The notes below the pieces were generated by a model. That model was given only the letters and a program-made list of their open reading frames with translations, did not search any database and was not told the DNA's origin. Position numbers and translations under genes: made by a program. 64,000 bases of DNA from Syngnathus acus (Eukaryota; Chordata; Actinopteri; Syngnathiformes; Syngnathidae): the NCBI RefSeq assembly GCF_901709675.1, contig NC_051087.1:9884884-9948883 (forward strand), in the 5' to 3' direction. Numbering within the stretch: the stretch's first letter is position 1; each line of letters begins with the position of its first letter. Shown piece after piece: positions 1-38,481 of this stretch.

Positions 1-198
1 ATTTTGCACTGTACAAGCACTTTGTACTTTATAATTATCTTATTTCATATTTTTATATAGAATGTCACTTTTTTTAACCAGCCGAAATACCTCTACATTG
101 CTGAAAGCCGTATGCAACGAAATTTCGTTTTGTACACACCTAGTGTTGACAAAATGACAATAAAGTTCTGTCTAAGTCTAAGTCTAAGTCTAAGTCAT
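1..198 (+). repeat. 3' end of a LINE-type retroelement with (TCTAAG)n tail
   Basis: The stretch ends in an AT-rich 3' region with a 'caacgaaatttcgtt' motif, then 'gacaataaagttc', then four to five copies of a TCTAAG-type hexamer at about 169-196. A 3' end of this form, closing in a short tandem repeat, is typical of fish LINEs and of SINEs that borrow LINE tails. No reverse transcriptase remains inside the window, so the exact family (Rex, L2 or CR1-like) is not settled. Confidence 0.55.
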
Positions 199-1652
199 AA
201 TTGAACAATTAGACGGCTATATAATATTAAATTAACAATAGTCATATACCAGACCCAATAGATCGGATTATTTTCAGTCAATCACGGTACAAGATCATAA
301 AATTATATGATATGTATATCATAGTCCTAAATGAGAGGAGTGAGAGCTTTTACAGTAATGGATTCACCAACTCGTTTTTTTATGTCACCACTAGATGTCA
401 ATACTGATACACACGTAAAGATAAGGCCACGCGTTGAGTCTCAGCAAAACCAGAATTGTTTTCAAACGCTTTCCTTTCCACACACTTCTATGAAATCATA
501 CGTATTACAGACATACAATAAGTTGTTTCACAATTCAGCCACATTTTGCATTGCTCTATTAAATAGAGTCTATTTTACTGTCTGCTTGCCCCTGTTGAGT
601 CCACTTTCCATTCACAGGTTCTCTTCCTGGCTTTGAAATCAAACTGTGATGAAGCTTCAATTCTGATCTTACACTTGCCACAGCTCTATGCTAACCCCTG
701 GCTCCTCCACATACAGCCCTCTGCCCCTTCATCACCACCCCTCTCTCTAATATGGCAGTGCATTTGAAACATGCAAATGAGCAGTCAACCAGCTGGTTTC
801 ACAGCAGCCATGTGATTTATCAAGGTAGGAGGTTAGGGGGTGAAGGAGACACAGGAAGGGGAGGGAGAAGAGCAAGGAGTGCTTGGGATTCAGCAAAAGG
901 GGGGTTAATCTTGGTGGATGAGAGAGACAGTCACATTCAAAGGCATTCTAGACACAAAGCATCATTCAAACAAGTCCAATTTGCTTTGTCTCCATGCTCT
1001 ATGTTGGTTTTTGTATTTGTTCATTAGGGCACACTTGGTGAGTATTAACCGTCTAACACATAGGTGTCAAACCCAAGGCCACGGGGGCCAGATACGACCC
1101 ACCACACCCTTTTATGTGGCCCGCGAAGACAAATTGTGCAAGGATTTTGTGTCAGTTCTAAAATTATAAATTGTCTTCACTTTTGAAAAATTGCTAGGAA
1201 TTTTTAGCACGATTCATATTTTTTAAATATCTGAAGTTTTTATTCCCATCAGGTGACAACCCATACATTACGTATAGCCTACTTCAGACTCTTCTTGTAT
1301 GATCTGCCAGCAGTTTCCACTCATGCCTATTCTTTCCTCCCACTTTTCCATCCCTACAGTATGGCTGCCCGTGAGGAGGCTACATATTCCATTAACCCAC
1401 AGTTCATCTAATTTCCAATGGCGCACTTGTGATTGCTTTGTAAATAAGAACAGTTTTCTGAGTTTGTTTTTTATCCTGTTGGGAAATGTAAAAATACATG
1501 TAGTGTATACATGATTAACACTTTTTTTTTCTTTTAAATGAAATACACCAATACTGTGTTTTCCATAATTCTTATTTTTTCTCTTCTCCTCGTCAGTCAA
1601 TGATAATATATCAGTTTGGTCAGTCCAGTTGGTTTCAGACAGTTTCTGGTCT
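199..1652. other. intergenic stretch, no gene recognised
   Basis: AT-rich DNA 3' of the minus-strand LIM gene. It holds a truncated copy of a dispersed hAT-like repeat near 1059-1150, described separately. A minus-strand reading frame runs from about 1681 down to 1268. Part of it could be an alternative terminal exon of the LIM gene, but most of it has no recognisable domain. Confidence 0.5.
1059..1150 (+). repeat. dispersed hAT-like repeat, truncated copy
   Basis: Starts with 'cataggtgtcaaac', followed by a GC-rich 'caaggcc...ggccagat..gaccc' block and 'ttttatgtggcccgcgaa'. The same order of motifs recurs at 27319-27518 (complete) and, reversed, near 10080-10157. No matching inverted end is visible on the right, so this copy is truncated. 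Confidence 0.6.
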
Positions 1653-2712
1653 TCACCTGTTACCTGTTGAGAGAAAATCATATGGAGGAAATATATATTT
1701 CAGTACAACAATCGGATGTTTAGATTTGAGTGTGTGTTAAACTACCTCTTGGACCAAACATCTTCATGTAGCAGTATGAGCAATATGGCTTCTCATCATA
1801 CTGAAACACAATCATCAAGAATATTTTTTTACATTCTTTATCAATCGTTTTGCTTTTTTTTTTTGTCCCAGATTCCCAATTTAGTTACCTCAGCATGTTG
1901 TCCAGCGGTGAGCTGTCTTTTACACTTTTGACATTTCAGGCACAGTGGGTGGTAATCTTTTCCCAAAGACCTCTTCTTCTCACCTGCACCAACATGAGTG
2001 ATGGTTATGCGAAGAAAGAGGACTATGTGTTGTTCACTGTAATAAATGTCGTCAAGATTTCTTTTAGATGTTGTTTCTTACTAATGTGTAGTCAGAGAAA
2101 TAAGAAACAGAAAATAAAGAGAAAAGTGTGACTCTTATGCAAACCTGTTTGACTACGCCCACATCCTGTTGCCGTTATGGAAACGAAAGACTGCATGCTT
2201 ATAAAAGAAGAAAATGCAATATATTTTTTCTATCTAAAGATGGTAGCGGACATGAAGCTGTGTATGTCAAAACTAAGACTCTCCAGACCTTTTCAGGACA
2301 TATAAAATGTACACCCTAGGCATCTTTTAAGATATACGATATACTTATTATTTGAAAATAAATAAAATGGCTTTCTTCTTCATGGGTTGGGCCAACAAGA
2401 TCAGTGAGTGGCAGCAAAATAGAATGTATCCCCATTTGTTTCAACACTGTACTACTTTAAAATGTAACCTTTCCTTGTAAAAAAAAAAAAAATCCATTAA
2501 AAGAATGATATTTTTATGCTTATCTGATATGGTAAAATAGACAGTATCAAAAATGAACATATTCAAAATGATTTGCTTCTGTTGAACCACAAGACTAAAG
2601 AGCAGGTGAGAGAGAAAATGTCAGAATGACAACCGTCTGGCATAGAAAGGTAAGAGGTCATTTACTCACCAAAATAGACAGGCTTCCCACAGATTGGACA
2701 GTAACTTACCAT
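1653..2712 (-). CDS. CRIP-type cysteine-rich protein, single LIM domain
   Basis: Coding exons on the minus strand are 2712-2670, 1983-1889, 1800-1746 and 1663-1653, giving about 67 residues with every junction in frame. The start is the ATG at 2712, and residues 1-14 read MVSYCPICGKPVYF. The LIM zinc ligands are all present with canonical spacing: C5, C8, H26, C29, C32, C35, C53 and C56 (C-x2-C-x17-H-x2-C-x2-C-x2-C-x17-C-x2-C). The stretch 'SLGKDYHPLCLKC' and the following 'MFGPRG' are hallmarks of the CRIP family, small zinc-binding scaffold proteins. The first and third coding introns interrupt codons in phase 1 and the second is in phase 0. The C-terminus is odd: where CRIP1 continues with FGRGG, the first usable acceptor here gives only N-R-stop. 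An acceptor 8 bases further on would instead open a long unrelated tail. Exons are too short to show as long reading frames. Identity as a CRIP-like LIM gene is firm; the orthologue and the 3' end are not. Confidence 0.8.
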
Positions 2713-5700
2713 GACTGTGTGTAATCATTGATTGTCTAGCCTACTATGTGACTGGGGTACTGAGAATGAAAGAATATGTCTGCTAAAGAGCGATCTGTGC
2801 GTATTCACTTGAGAGAAAAAAAAAAATAACCGTTGCCAGTCTTTGAGGTCACAGCCAGGATGTGGTTCGTGAAATGACACAGAAAAAGAGAACTCTGAAA
2901 TTGATGAAAAAAGAAGAAAAAAAGAACATTGTTGAATGAAATCAGTAAGTCGACACTTGAATCTCATTTAGTTGATTACTATTTTAAGTCCATCATATTC
3001 AACATACTGTATATACTGTAGATTAATTTTCCCTTAAAAAAGAGAAATGTGAGGAATGTAATTTGTTACATTAAAAAGACTCCAAACACAGCCATCTTCT
3101 CTCCAGCTCACATTTTCTTCAAACTAAAAAGTAGGCAAGCCATTGAATCCAGAAGGGAAATCAGACACTTGGGCCTTTCTTTGCCTCTGTCTCTCTTGTT
3201 CTCACTCGACACTCACGCGCATGCACCCACAGCCACACTCATGCACAGACCATTTCCAGTGACATCACAAGAGGTCATAGCCAAAAAGCAGGAGGAGAGG
3301 CAGCGTGAGACCAAGTTGGGAGGGAGGAAAAAAGTCACGTGGAGAGCAGCAGACTCTTGAGTCAGTGTGGAGGCGGTTATTCCCGCACGATAGTTGTTGG
3401 AAGTGGACCTCAGGAGGGACATTTGTGAGGAAGGGGGATGAGTGAGAAAAGGATGGACTCCAATTGAATTTATTGAGTATGCCTCATCGTTGGAAAACTA
3501 CTTTTATGTGGGTCCATGTGTTTCTTGCTTATGTTTGACTAATGTAGACTGCAGATATTGATTCATATGGACAAGAATGCTTGGTATGTTTTTCATTTCA
3601 AATGTGTTTTCTCTTGTCTGACACATCATAATCTGTTCATCATTTCAATCGCTGATGAATTTCAGAAGGTCATGAAATATGAGGTATATCATCATTTGCA
3701 TATTTTCCAACAGCCCTCTCCTGTGTGTCATGATTTGGAGATGTTGGATTGGAATACCAAGTAGCTTCTGTATCTCATCTGACCCCACAGGATGCCTATA
3801 GTGTCATGTTTCTCCATTAGCATTCATGTGTCTGGCACTGTTATATCGTCCAATGTGTTTTGATAGAAATGAAATTGTCAGGATTTTAATACAGGGGCAG
3901 AGGGTGAATATGCAGTGAAAACAAAACAGGGGACTTTTCTGATGTCACCAAAAGGCATGAATCAATGAAGATGCCTGTAATACAATTGAATAAAAAATAA
4001 AGTAAGTAAAGAGTAAGAAATTACAACGAAAGGGAGCGCAAGGCGCAGAGACAACCAAGCAATGAACTGTAATTGTGAAAGGAGCAAATGAAAGGAAACA
4101 AGAGGAGGTATGAGAGGGGGCGTTAAAACCACATTTCCCAGTGGATATTTTGGCTGCATTTGAAAAAAAACCTGCCAAAATTCTTGACAAACACATTCCT
4201 GCTCTGGCACACTGCAAATGCAAGGTTCACTTCTGCCAAGTCACATGAGATACACCAACACACTGGATGGAGAAATGTGGGAATAGATCTGTGAGTCGGA
4301 TTTGCAATAACATTGAATGAATGCCGTTAACCACCAGGCAGGCCTTGCAGAGAAAAGGAGGAACTGGCGCTTCTCTTCATCTCCTCTGGTGACTTGAAAC
4401 TTGCCAAGGCCGAACCCTCCAGTGCTTTGAGAATAAGGGGGGGGGGTTCTTCTGCCCACACATAAATGTACTTTTAATGTGTCGAGATACATTCACACAA
4501 ACTAAAGCCCTGGAGAGCCTCGTCTTTCTCTATTCAGCCGCTCGCATCCACTCATTAGCAGGTGTAGGAATTGGAATCCCTACACTGTTCTGACATGGCT
4601 TTGCATCTTAAAACACATGGAAAACAAGTACTTAGAATACTAATTACCTATTCAAAACAATGTAAATAACGCTAGGATTAGTTTACAGCACCGTATATCG
4701 TTTTAGCAAAAATGAAATGTGGAAAAACTGAGAATTAGAAAAGCATACTCGTTTATGTTATGATGCAAGTAGCGCTCACAACAAAATGTGGTGTTTTTCA
4801 CTATACCCCCCTCTGTGACAATCTAAAGACTATAATCTCTCCTTCAGTGGACGGAAAAGTTGGGAAATAAATCCTTGTTTTTCCGTTTTAATCTGCCAAA
4901 TCCCTAGATTCTTATATGTAGTGATATTATCGTGGAACTGATCCTTTACTTGCACAAGTGAGTGGCTGGGTCAATTAGATTGCATTATAGGGTCATTTGT
5001 TTGCCAAAACATGATAAGGCAAAGCAGTTTCAGTATTGTTTGTAGCAGCATTCACGTCACGTAAAAGGAATACTTAACTTGCTTGACACAAATAATCACA
5101 ATATTTGGACGCAAATATTTGTTAACTAAAGTGAGAATGCAGTTATTTCCCTTTATACACAAGCCAGAATTCAGTGGCAAGGGCTTGAAATGTATCCCAT
5201 ACACAGTACATTTATGTTCTAATGTCTATCTACTGTACATCATTTTGTGACGTTATAACGTGAACTGTGAATTGTAACAATGATTTTAGAACTCAAATGA
5301 CCAGGCTCAAGCTGTGTGATTGATTACACTGGATTAAATTCCTAATGCAGTTTGCAGAATGGCTCTAACCTACGTCAACAGAGGCAGGCAATGCAGAAGG
5401 AACAAACGAAATATGTTGCTTCATGCCAGTGCATTCTTGGCATAGCTCTTTGCCCTTTTATATTATTATTATTTCTTTTTTTACCAGGTTTTATAATGAA
5501 CCCCGGGTTCCCTGTCTGGCAATGTGTCTCTGCTTTACTTTACCAAGCCATAGAAAGCTGGAGTTTCTCCCCTTATTACTATGTTGACCATTCTCTTGTT
5601 TTTGCCTGCATGTACTGTAAATCTGTTTGGATTATTTAATTATGATTATTTTGGGATGCGTTTGTCATTCTACTCTTTTGTCTTAATTTTTCTCAATTTG

Positions 5701-5846
5701 CTCTCTCTTTAGCTGTGAACACACATGAATCGTATTCACTATTTTCCATGTCTGTCACTCATTCTGAGTCAGCAGACTGGTTTAGCAGGCAGAGTTCAAC
5801 TGGCCTGCACAAACACATTCTGCCTTCTGCTCAGGGATGGCTCCAG

Positions 5847-5884
5847 GATTATTATTATGATTATTATGATGATGATTATTATTG
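5847..5884. repeat. trinucleotide microsatellite (ATT/GAT)
   Basis: Imperfect run of att, gatt and gat units. Simple repeat with no coding meaning. Confidence 0.85.
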
Positions 5885-6387
5885 TCTCTCGAGACGAACG
5901 GAGGCCTTGACCAGTACATGGTGGGCTAAAGAAATATTTCATAAACATATTCAATAAAATTCTGGAGGGGCTTAAATGGGGCAACACAAATTTCTGATGG
6001 CTGTAAAGCCCCCCCAAACCCCCAGTGTAGCACCAACCCTGCTTCTATTCTGTGTGGATTTTTTTTAAATGCAGTGCAGTTTAAATTTGTGCTTACTCTT
6101 AATTATATTATGCTGATAAGATCTATGATCTTTGTAAAGGCAGTTTTTATACATTGTAGTTAATGTTGCAGCTTATACAGTATTGAAAAATCTGATGGTT
6201 TTTTTTCCCCCTGCACATTACCAATTGTGCCTTTCTGTCTCAAATAAATTAAAATAATAGATCAAGAACTCATGCGTGAGCAGAATTCTTTCAAACAAAA
6301 GCCAGTGTCTTTGTCTCTATACCGACTAGATAAGCACCGTTCATTTTGGAATTTAATTAGACCAGAAAATCAACATTAAAACATACA

Positions 6388-6401
6388 CCCCCCCCCCCCC
6401 C
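6388..6401. repeat. homopolymer run, 14 C
   Basis: Uninterrupted C run preceding a long C/T-rich stretch. The length is likely to be variable or affected by sequencing. Confidence 0.8.
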
Positions 6402-8803
6402 AAACGCTTTGTTTCTCATACTTCCTATACAGCTGGGGAGAGTATGCTTTGTGACTGCCCCTCCCCAAGCTTTTGAACAAGCCAATAAGAGAGCACATCA
6501 GCGAAATGGACCCCCCCATCCACCCAAATACGCACACACAACACACATCCCTGGTTTTCCCTTACCACCCCATCCATTCCCTACCCCATCCCCCAGAGTC
6601 CTCTCTACACCCCATCCCCCTTTTCTACTACCCTAACCCATTTACTCATCCTGCATCCACCCATCGGCGCACCCGTGAGATTTCCCCCACTTCCACCACT
6701 TTCTCACCCGTGTAATCTCACAACTCCCTTTTCTTCCCACTCATCCCTTTTTCCTGGACACCCTTTCCTCCGGCTCCATCCCTCCCCTTCATTACACCCA
6801 CTCGCCATTTTCCTTACTCCCATCTCTGCAGCATCCCCCTACTTCCCCTCCCTCCCTCTTCATGGCCTTATCTTATGAATATCGGTAACACACTGGGTAA
6901 GAAATTGATCCTCCCCGCCTGTCTGTGGCCACTGCCACAGCGCATTAGCCTGTGTGATGGGTGCGTATGTGCGTGTGTGTGTTGTTGCTTGAGGCAGAGA
7001 AATAGGAGGGAGGATGGAGGAAGAAGGAGGGAGCAAGAGGAGGAGGAGGGTAGGGTGGAGGGTTATTTGCATATCATCAAAGTCGGAAAAGGGAGCGTAA
7101 TGAGGAGAGAATGTCTGTGGATGTGTGTATTAGGAGTGGCTCTGATGAGTGTGAAATTACGGAGCAAAACCAAGAGAATAATGTTGAGAGTTAAACTGGG
7201 CTGGTCTTAGTGGGATGGGTTAAGTGCAAACACACAAAATTACACACACAAACGTACTGTGTGTGTATATATAGCCTAGAATCTAGGCCCTACTGCATGT
7301 CACATAGTTGTGACATAGATCTGAAATATTTTGACTGGAAAAAGTGGATTTCTTACGCTCGGATTCCGTACTCAGCTCTATATAGAACCATATTTTACCC
7401 GAATGGTAAAACGTGGCAAAAACTAAACATGTGATCCGATCTTAAGTATTTCTTGTTCAGTATCTTTGTGTTACTATCCAGCAATAGGAAATCGCGTGAA
7501 ACTTTTTCGAACACAACAAATATCTACGACAAACTTCCAACGCTGGATGAAACAGCTGCAATCGGTAGGCTTGGTATTTGTAAATAAATAATTTAAAGCC
7601 CCTTTTAGCCTGCCTCTTTGCCGTCCAGCTTCTGATTTAACAGACACTGTTAATCGAACGTAGATAGAAGTGCTCTTTTATTTGATCTTATACGTTTGTT
7701 ATTTCGAATATGAGATAATATGACCACTTATTATACCCACTGGAGTTGTATGTCTATGTTATTTCACGATCTGAGAACATTTATCAGGATATTTGGCGTG
7801 AGTAATGGACGGATCGGCAATCTATTGCTCTGGTCTGTTACAATCCGACCAGCGTTGACGGTCTGTCACATTTCACGCTGACACCAAGCGAACACTCGGA
7901 GCTCAGACACACATACACACACGCTGTAATATCGACAGATTGAAGTCAGGAGTACGACTCCACGAGATCACGTTGCAGGTTGGTAGTCGGAAAAACTCGG
8001 GAAGATTACAGAAAAGACGACAGACCATAAATACCCTTCGTTATTTCTTTGTAATTTCAGGCTGGCGACTTTTTGATTGCCCTCTTTTATGTCTTTACCT
8101 CTGTCAAGCAAAGAAATGTGACCAGCGATTGTGGCTGGCTCGACTAACTCTAAAGTTTTCCTCCTTTTTTCTCCTTTTCGCTCATAACCACGCAGTTTAA
8201 AGGTATTTTAGGCGTGGGTGGCAAGCAACTGGATCCCCCCCCTTCATCGTGTTGGTCGCTGTAGGAGGAGGGGTTGCGATATCTTTTCAAGCTAGCGAAC
8301 GGCACTACGTAGACCCGCGTAACAAGTTTAATTTGTTGCTAAAGTGATCAAACTTGTCATAAAGTCAGTTCGGGAATCAATTAGGACGAGAAAGCGAATG
8401 TTATATGGAATATATTTAGAAGGCAGTGTGTTAAGCGCGCCTAACGTTAGCCAACTCCCAACAAGATCACAACCTGGGAGCTAGCGAGCCACATCACTCT
8501 ATCACATGTTTGTTTAAAAGTTGTTCAGTGAGTATTTTCACGTATGCGGGAGGATGGATGATAGTCTTAGTCGTCTTTTAACCCACTTCGATTTAAGACA
8601 GAGTGAGTGAGCGACGTTTTTTTACTTGATCACACCAACCATATCCTAAAGCTGTAGGTAAAGAATTAAATGGTCTTTTGACAGTCGCAATGTGATGTTA
8701 ACTGTGGTTCTTTTTCTGTTAACTGTGTCTCAACTCCGACAAGCATCCTATCTAAGTGCAAACCAGTCGAAAAGAGGAAGCCGAGGAAATCCCCCAAAAG
8801 GAA

Positions 8804-24898
<16,095 letters not shown>

Positions 24899-27113
24899 CC
24901 CTCCCGATTTCTCTTTGGATGCACCAGGCAAATGTTGAACTTTTCTCCGGCCATCATGCACATAGACCAGTATTCCTTCACCGCACATCCAAAAGGACTA
25001 TGACACTTTTCTGCATAGTGCTTCAAATTAGGGATAAGCCCCTCAACCTGCTCTGCCTTCTGTGCTGTCTTCACTCAAAATGGCCTTTGAAACGCGCACA
25101 GCACATATACATTGTATTCATAGAAAACAGAAGCGTCTGTATACAGTACTTGTAGTAACAGACTTTGCAGGAAGAATTGCAGTCCAAAGATTTTGTTCTT
25201 TCTGTTCTGGTGGAAAAAAAAAAAAGAAATCACCTTAAACAGCACCGGTGGTGGGCGCGTCAATCCGTCAATCGCCATGCCATTATTATATCCGACCAGG
25301 CCAATCTGTCCGAGGCGTAGGTGACAGCCAGCCTTTCAGTCCCACAGAACGCAATGACACTCTCCCATATTGTTTGTATTTCGATCATCACCACACTCTG
25401 TGTGTTTCTATTGGTTTTATTTTTTCTTTATTTGCAGGGATGAGAATTTTCCGCGGATTTCCGTGTTTTTTTTAGCCTCGGCGACTCGCGAGCATTCACC
25501 CAACCCCCGCGACAACATCTTTTGGCACAGCTCAAGGCAAAATTAGTTAAGCTGTGAGTACGGAAATCGGCTTGCCTCTGTAAACCTAACTCACTGGCAG
25601 CAGTGATGCAACAACATCCGCCTTATTTTCGGCAGCATTTTGCCGCTACTTTCGTTACATCTTTTCCACTTGTTAAGTTACGCGGAGAACTAAGTGTTTT
25701 TACACCGCCACAATGTAAATTTGCAATTGGGTTTTCATCACTTGTAGACGAGTTATTTAGTTAGATAGCTCTAGGGCCTACTCATCAAAGATTTTCGCCA
25801 GCATGAGGATCGTGCCAGGGAAATAAACAAGCCGAACGGGATCAAGAACTGCTTCAGTTGGGCATGGCACGAGAGCAGCGTCATTGTACAACTTGGAAGA
25901 CAGTCCGTAACCACGTGCCTGACGGAACAGATCCGTAAAGTAGATATATCTCATCGGCCCCCCCAGACCCCTGGCTACTTTTCAGTGTTTTTTCACATTT
26001 GCCATTCTCATCCCTGTATTTGGCTATGTCTGCTTGCGCGGCGCCTGAGTAAGTACGTTCTCGGCGCCGATTGACTTTTGCCAACGAGGGACGGACTTAG
26101 CCCATGTGGGTCGGCCTGAAATAATGATGGCATGCTGACTCGCGGAGTGACGCACCCACCACTGAATGGCACAGACTGTCCTTGGTTTATTGCAATTGGT
26201 TATTACAATCGTTTAATTTTCATTTCTGTATGTGTATTTTAGCATTCCTCTGTGTGAGATCAGCCTGTATGGGATGGAAAAAATATATTTTACACTGTGA
26301 TTTGACCTTCGAGAGACCGAGTTTTGGAACAGCAAATAATATACTTTATGCTATGTAAGCTTGCTTGTTTTGTCTCTGTTCCCCAGTAAGTGTGGAGTGT
26401 GCCACATTACAATCTCCCTTACTCCCAACACACCAGAGCTGCTCTCTGTAAGGTTTATGTCCTAATGCCACAGTGTAAATCGTATAAATCTTAGACACGG
26501 GAAAGGTTTTGTGGTGTAATTAACTATCACAATTGGGAATTGACTCAGTATGACAACCAAACATATGCTTTACAGAGAATGTACAATTTGCTGCAGACAC
26601 GTCATCACACTGATATATTAAAACTAATTTTGGCTTCCCAAACTACTTTTATGTTTTTTTTTCTTTTAAATGTCATCCACCCTTTTTATCTTCGTTTGTC
26701 ATATCCATAGAAAATCTTTTTTTTTGGGTCAAAGGGGACTGGATGTATTCATTGTGTCTTTGAATTGTGTTGTATTGTTTTCTGTGGCTTGGGTACACTA
26801 GTTACCTCAGTCCCACTATTTATGGCTTTCCAGACAATATTAAAACCATGAGCTATTGCATTTTGCCGAGTTTTTCCCATGCAAGTTCTTTATTTCACTA
26901 TGACATACTATCATTTACATGGTGTCATAGTAGTTAAAATATGTATTATACCTGTAACCAAAATCATTTGAAGGCCTGTAATGTTGATGAAATTTTTAAC
27001 AAACGTTTGTACATTTTGTATGAGAGTTATTACTAGTTATACTTTATAAAGTAGTGCAATTACTTCCTTAATTCCTTACCCTTTTGTATTGCAAAAGCTG
27101 ATTCAAGAATAAA
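24899..27113 (+). other. probable 3' UTR of the RING ligase gene
   Basis: No further exon is seen downstream of the TGA at 24896-24898. A consensus AATAAA occurs at 27108-27113, followed by a T-rich stretch, consistent with a 2.2 kb 3' UTR. Earlier poly(A) sites cannot be excluded. Confidence 0.5.
27108..27113 (+). terminator. polyadenylation signal AATAAA (RING gene)
   Basis: Perfect AATAAA, followed within 20-30 bases by T-rich sequence. It is the last such motif before the next gene's promoter and therefore the likely distal signal. Confidence 0.5.
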
Positions 27114-27318
27114 TGTTTAACATTCTTCTCTTAATTTCTTCTGTCTTAGCTTTCATCCTTTTTGACTGCAGTTGTGTACCTCTTGGAGGAAGTGCCAAAA
27201 GGAACCGGATAAATACGGTCGTTAGAGGGCGCTGGCGCTATGCAGTTTGTGTTTCGGCACCGCAATAATAGTGTACCCATTAAAAACATTCACGATCAAT
27301 GAGAAGTAAAATATATAC

Positions 27319-27518
27319 CATAGGTGTCAAACTCAAGGCCCGGGGCCAGATCCGGCCCGTTGCATCATTTTATGTCGCCCGTGAAAGCAAATTATTTGAT
27401 GATTTTGTGTGATAATAATTTGAGGAGAAGATGAAACATTTGTCACCGACCTAACGGCCCTCCGAAAGAAGCCGCATTTACAAAGTGGTCGTCGATAAAA
27501 TTAAGTTTGACACCACTG
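27319..27518 (+). mobile_element. complete non-autonomous hAT-like element (~200 bp)
   Basis: Left end 'cataggtgtcaaact' and right end 'agtttgacaccactg' form a 15-bp terminal inverted repeat with two mismatches. The 8 bases on the left (27311-27318, atatatac) and on the right (27519-27526, atgaatac) agree at 6 of 8 positions, as an aged 8-bp target-site duplication of a hAT insertion would. There is no transposase. It sits between the RING gene and the ILF3-like gene. Confidence 0.6.
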
Positions 27519-27955
27519 ATGAATACGATTCACAATCTCTAAGCTTTTATATCAAAACAATCGTAACTTGTCTTGGTATGTTTTGAAGAACGTCAGACGT
27601 GCTATTAGGCCTTGGCTACGATGTAAATGTTCGTTGTAAGATTCGTATATCCAATTTAAAGCCATGTTATTTTGTTAAGATATTAACTTGTCTGTATTAT
27701 TTAATGTTGATGCAGTGTTTGTTTCCTCTATCACAAATGACAACCGCAACAGGTGGAATTTATCCTAAAAAAGAAATTCTTTCATTTTGTCAGCACTACC
27801 TGACCATTTGCTCCGAACGTGTTAAGTGACAGTGTTAATAATAATAATTATTGACAGCAAGTAATTAATATGACAATAACTAAATATCGTGAAAACTGCA
27901 ATCTCTCGCTTGATACTGACAAGCACCACACAAAAAAGACAAGCGCGCAGGTTGA

Positions 27956-27963
27956 TGACGTCA
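27956..27963 (+). promoter_or_regulatory. palindromic CRE (TGACGTCA) in ILF3-like promoter
   Basis: Full CREB/ATF consensus about 415 bp upstream of the ATG. It lies about 100 bp upstream of a good donor at 28061 (GTAAGC) that probably ends a non-coding first exon. The matching acceptor would be 28344-28345. Confidence 0.4.
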
Positions 27964-28377
27964 AATAAAGTCGACTCATCCTGAATAGCTAACGACTAAA
28001 CGATAGCAACGTTTTCGTCGGAAAGATTGACATTATAAATCCGTTTTTATTTTTGTGAAGGTAAGCCGTTTACACACAGAACAATTATTTTAGAGACGCG
28101 GTAATGATATAATGATAAATGACTGTGTTTTCTAGCAACCTTGACCTCGATAACCGTGATCATATTTTAGCCAGCTAACTAGCAACGCCAATGCTAGCTT
28201 AGCTAGTTTCCAAGGAGCCTCTTTACTATTTGTATGCCTTTAATCAAAGAGACACATTCCGAAGCATTCATGTTTTGGTTTACACAAGAGTTATACACCC
28301 GCACTACTGCCTTTGAAATAAAGGGAGAAGAGTTTTCGAGTCCAGGTGGTAGCATCGATCTGTGACACCGTGATAGC

Positions 28378-38159
<9,782 letters not shown>

Positions 38160-38475
38160 TCACGCTCAAGTGCTGCTTTTCTTGGCTCGCTAGGCCACCG
38201 AGGTCTGAGTTTTTCACACCCTTAATTAGGATCCCGGCACACCACTTGTGAAGAGAAAAATGTTTAAATGTCTCTCCTACTGGAATGTTTGTTTTGTCAC
38301 CGCAAATCATGTTTGTGTTTATATCTTGTTTCCTGAAGTGTTTTTAAATATAGATTACTGGTTCTGTGTGCCTGTGTCATATTTTTGATTTAAAGCTGTA
38401 CTATAAGCTGCTTCTGCATGCATTTGTCCATCTGAAGCTTTATTTACTGTCAGAAACTGTACTAAACACTATCTC

Positions 38476-38481
38476 AATAAA
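38476..38481 (+). terminator. polyadenylation signal AATAAA (ILF3-like gene)
   Basis: First perfect AATAAA after the stop codon at 38157-38159, giving a 3' UTR of about 330 bp. Confidence 0.6.

Larger units (their letters stand above)
2713..8803. other. intergenic region; upstream region of the RING ligase gene
   Basis: No coding exon recognised in about 6 kb. It contains an ATT/GAT microsatellite (5847-5884), a run of 14 C (6388-6401), a C/T-rich plus-strand tract (about 6500-6860) and an A/G-rich tract (about 6990-7060). From about 7800 onward the sequence becomes richer in CpG. Non-coding first exons and the promoter of the RING gene probably lie here, but I cannot place a transcription start. 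Open frames in this stretch have low-complexity or random-looking translations. Confidence 0.5.

Noticed and set aside
8756-8803. Coding start at 8756 for the RING gene
   Set aside because: The codon there is GTG, directly after TAA. The first ATG in the frame is at 8804.
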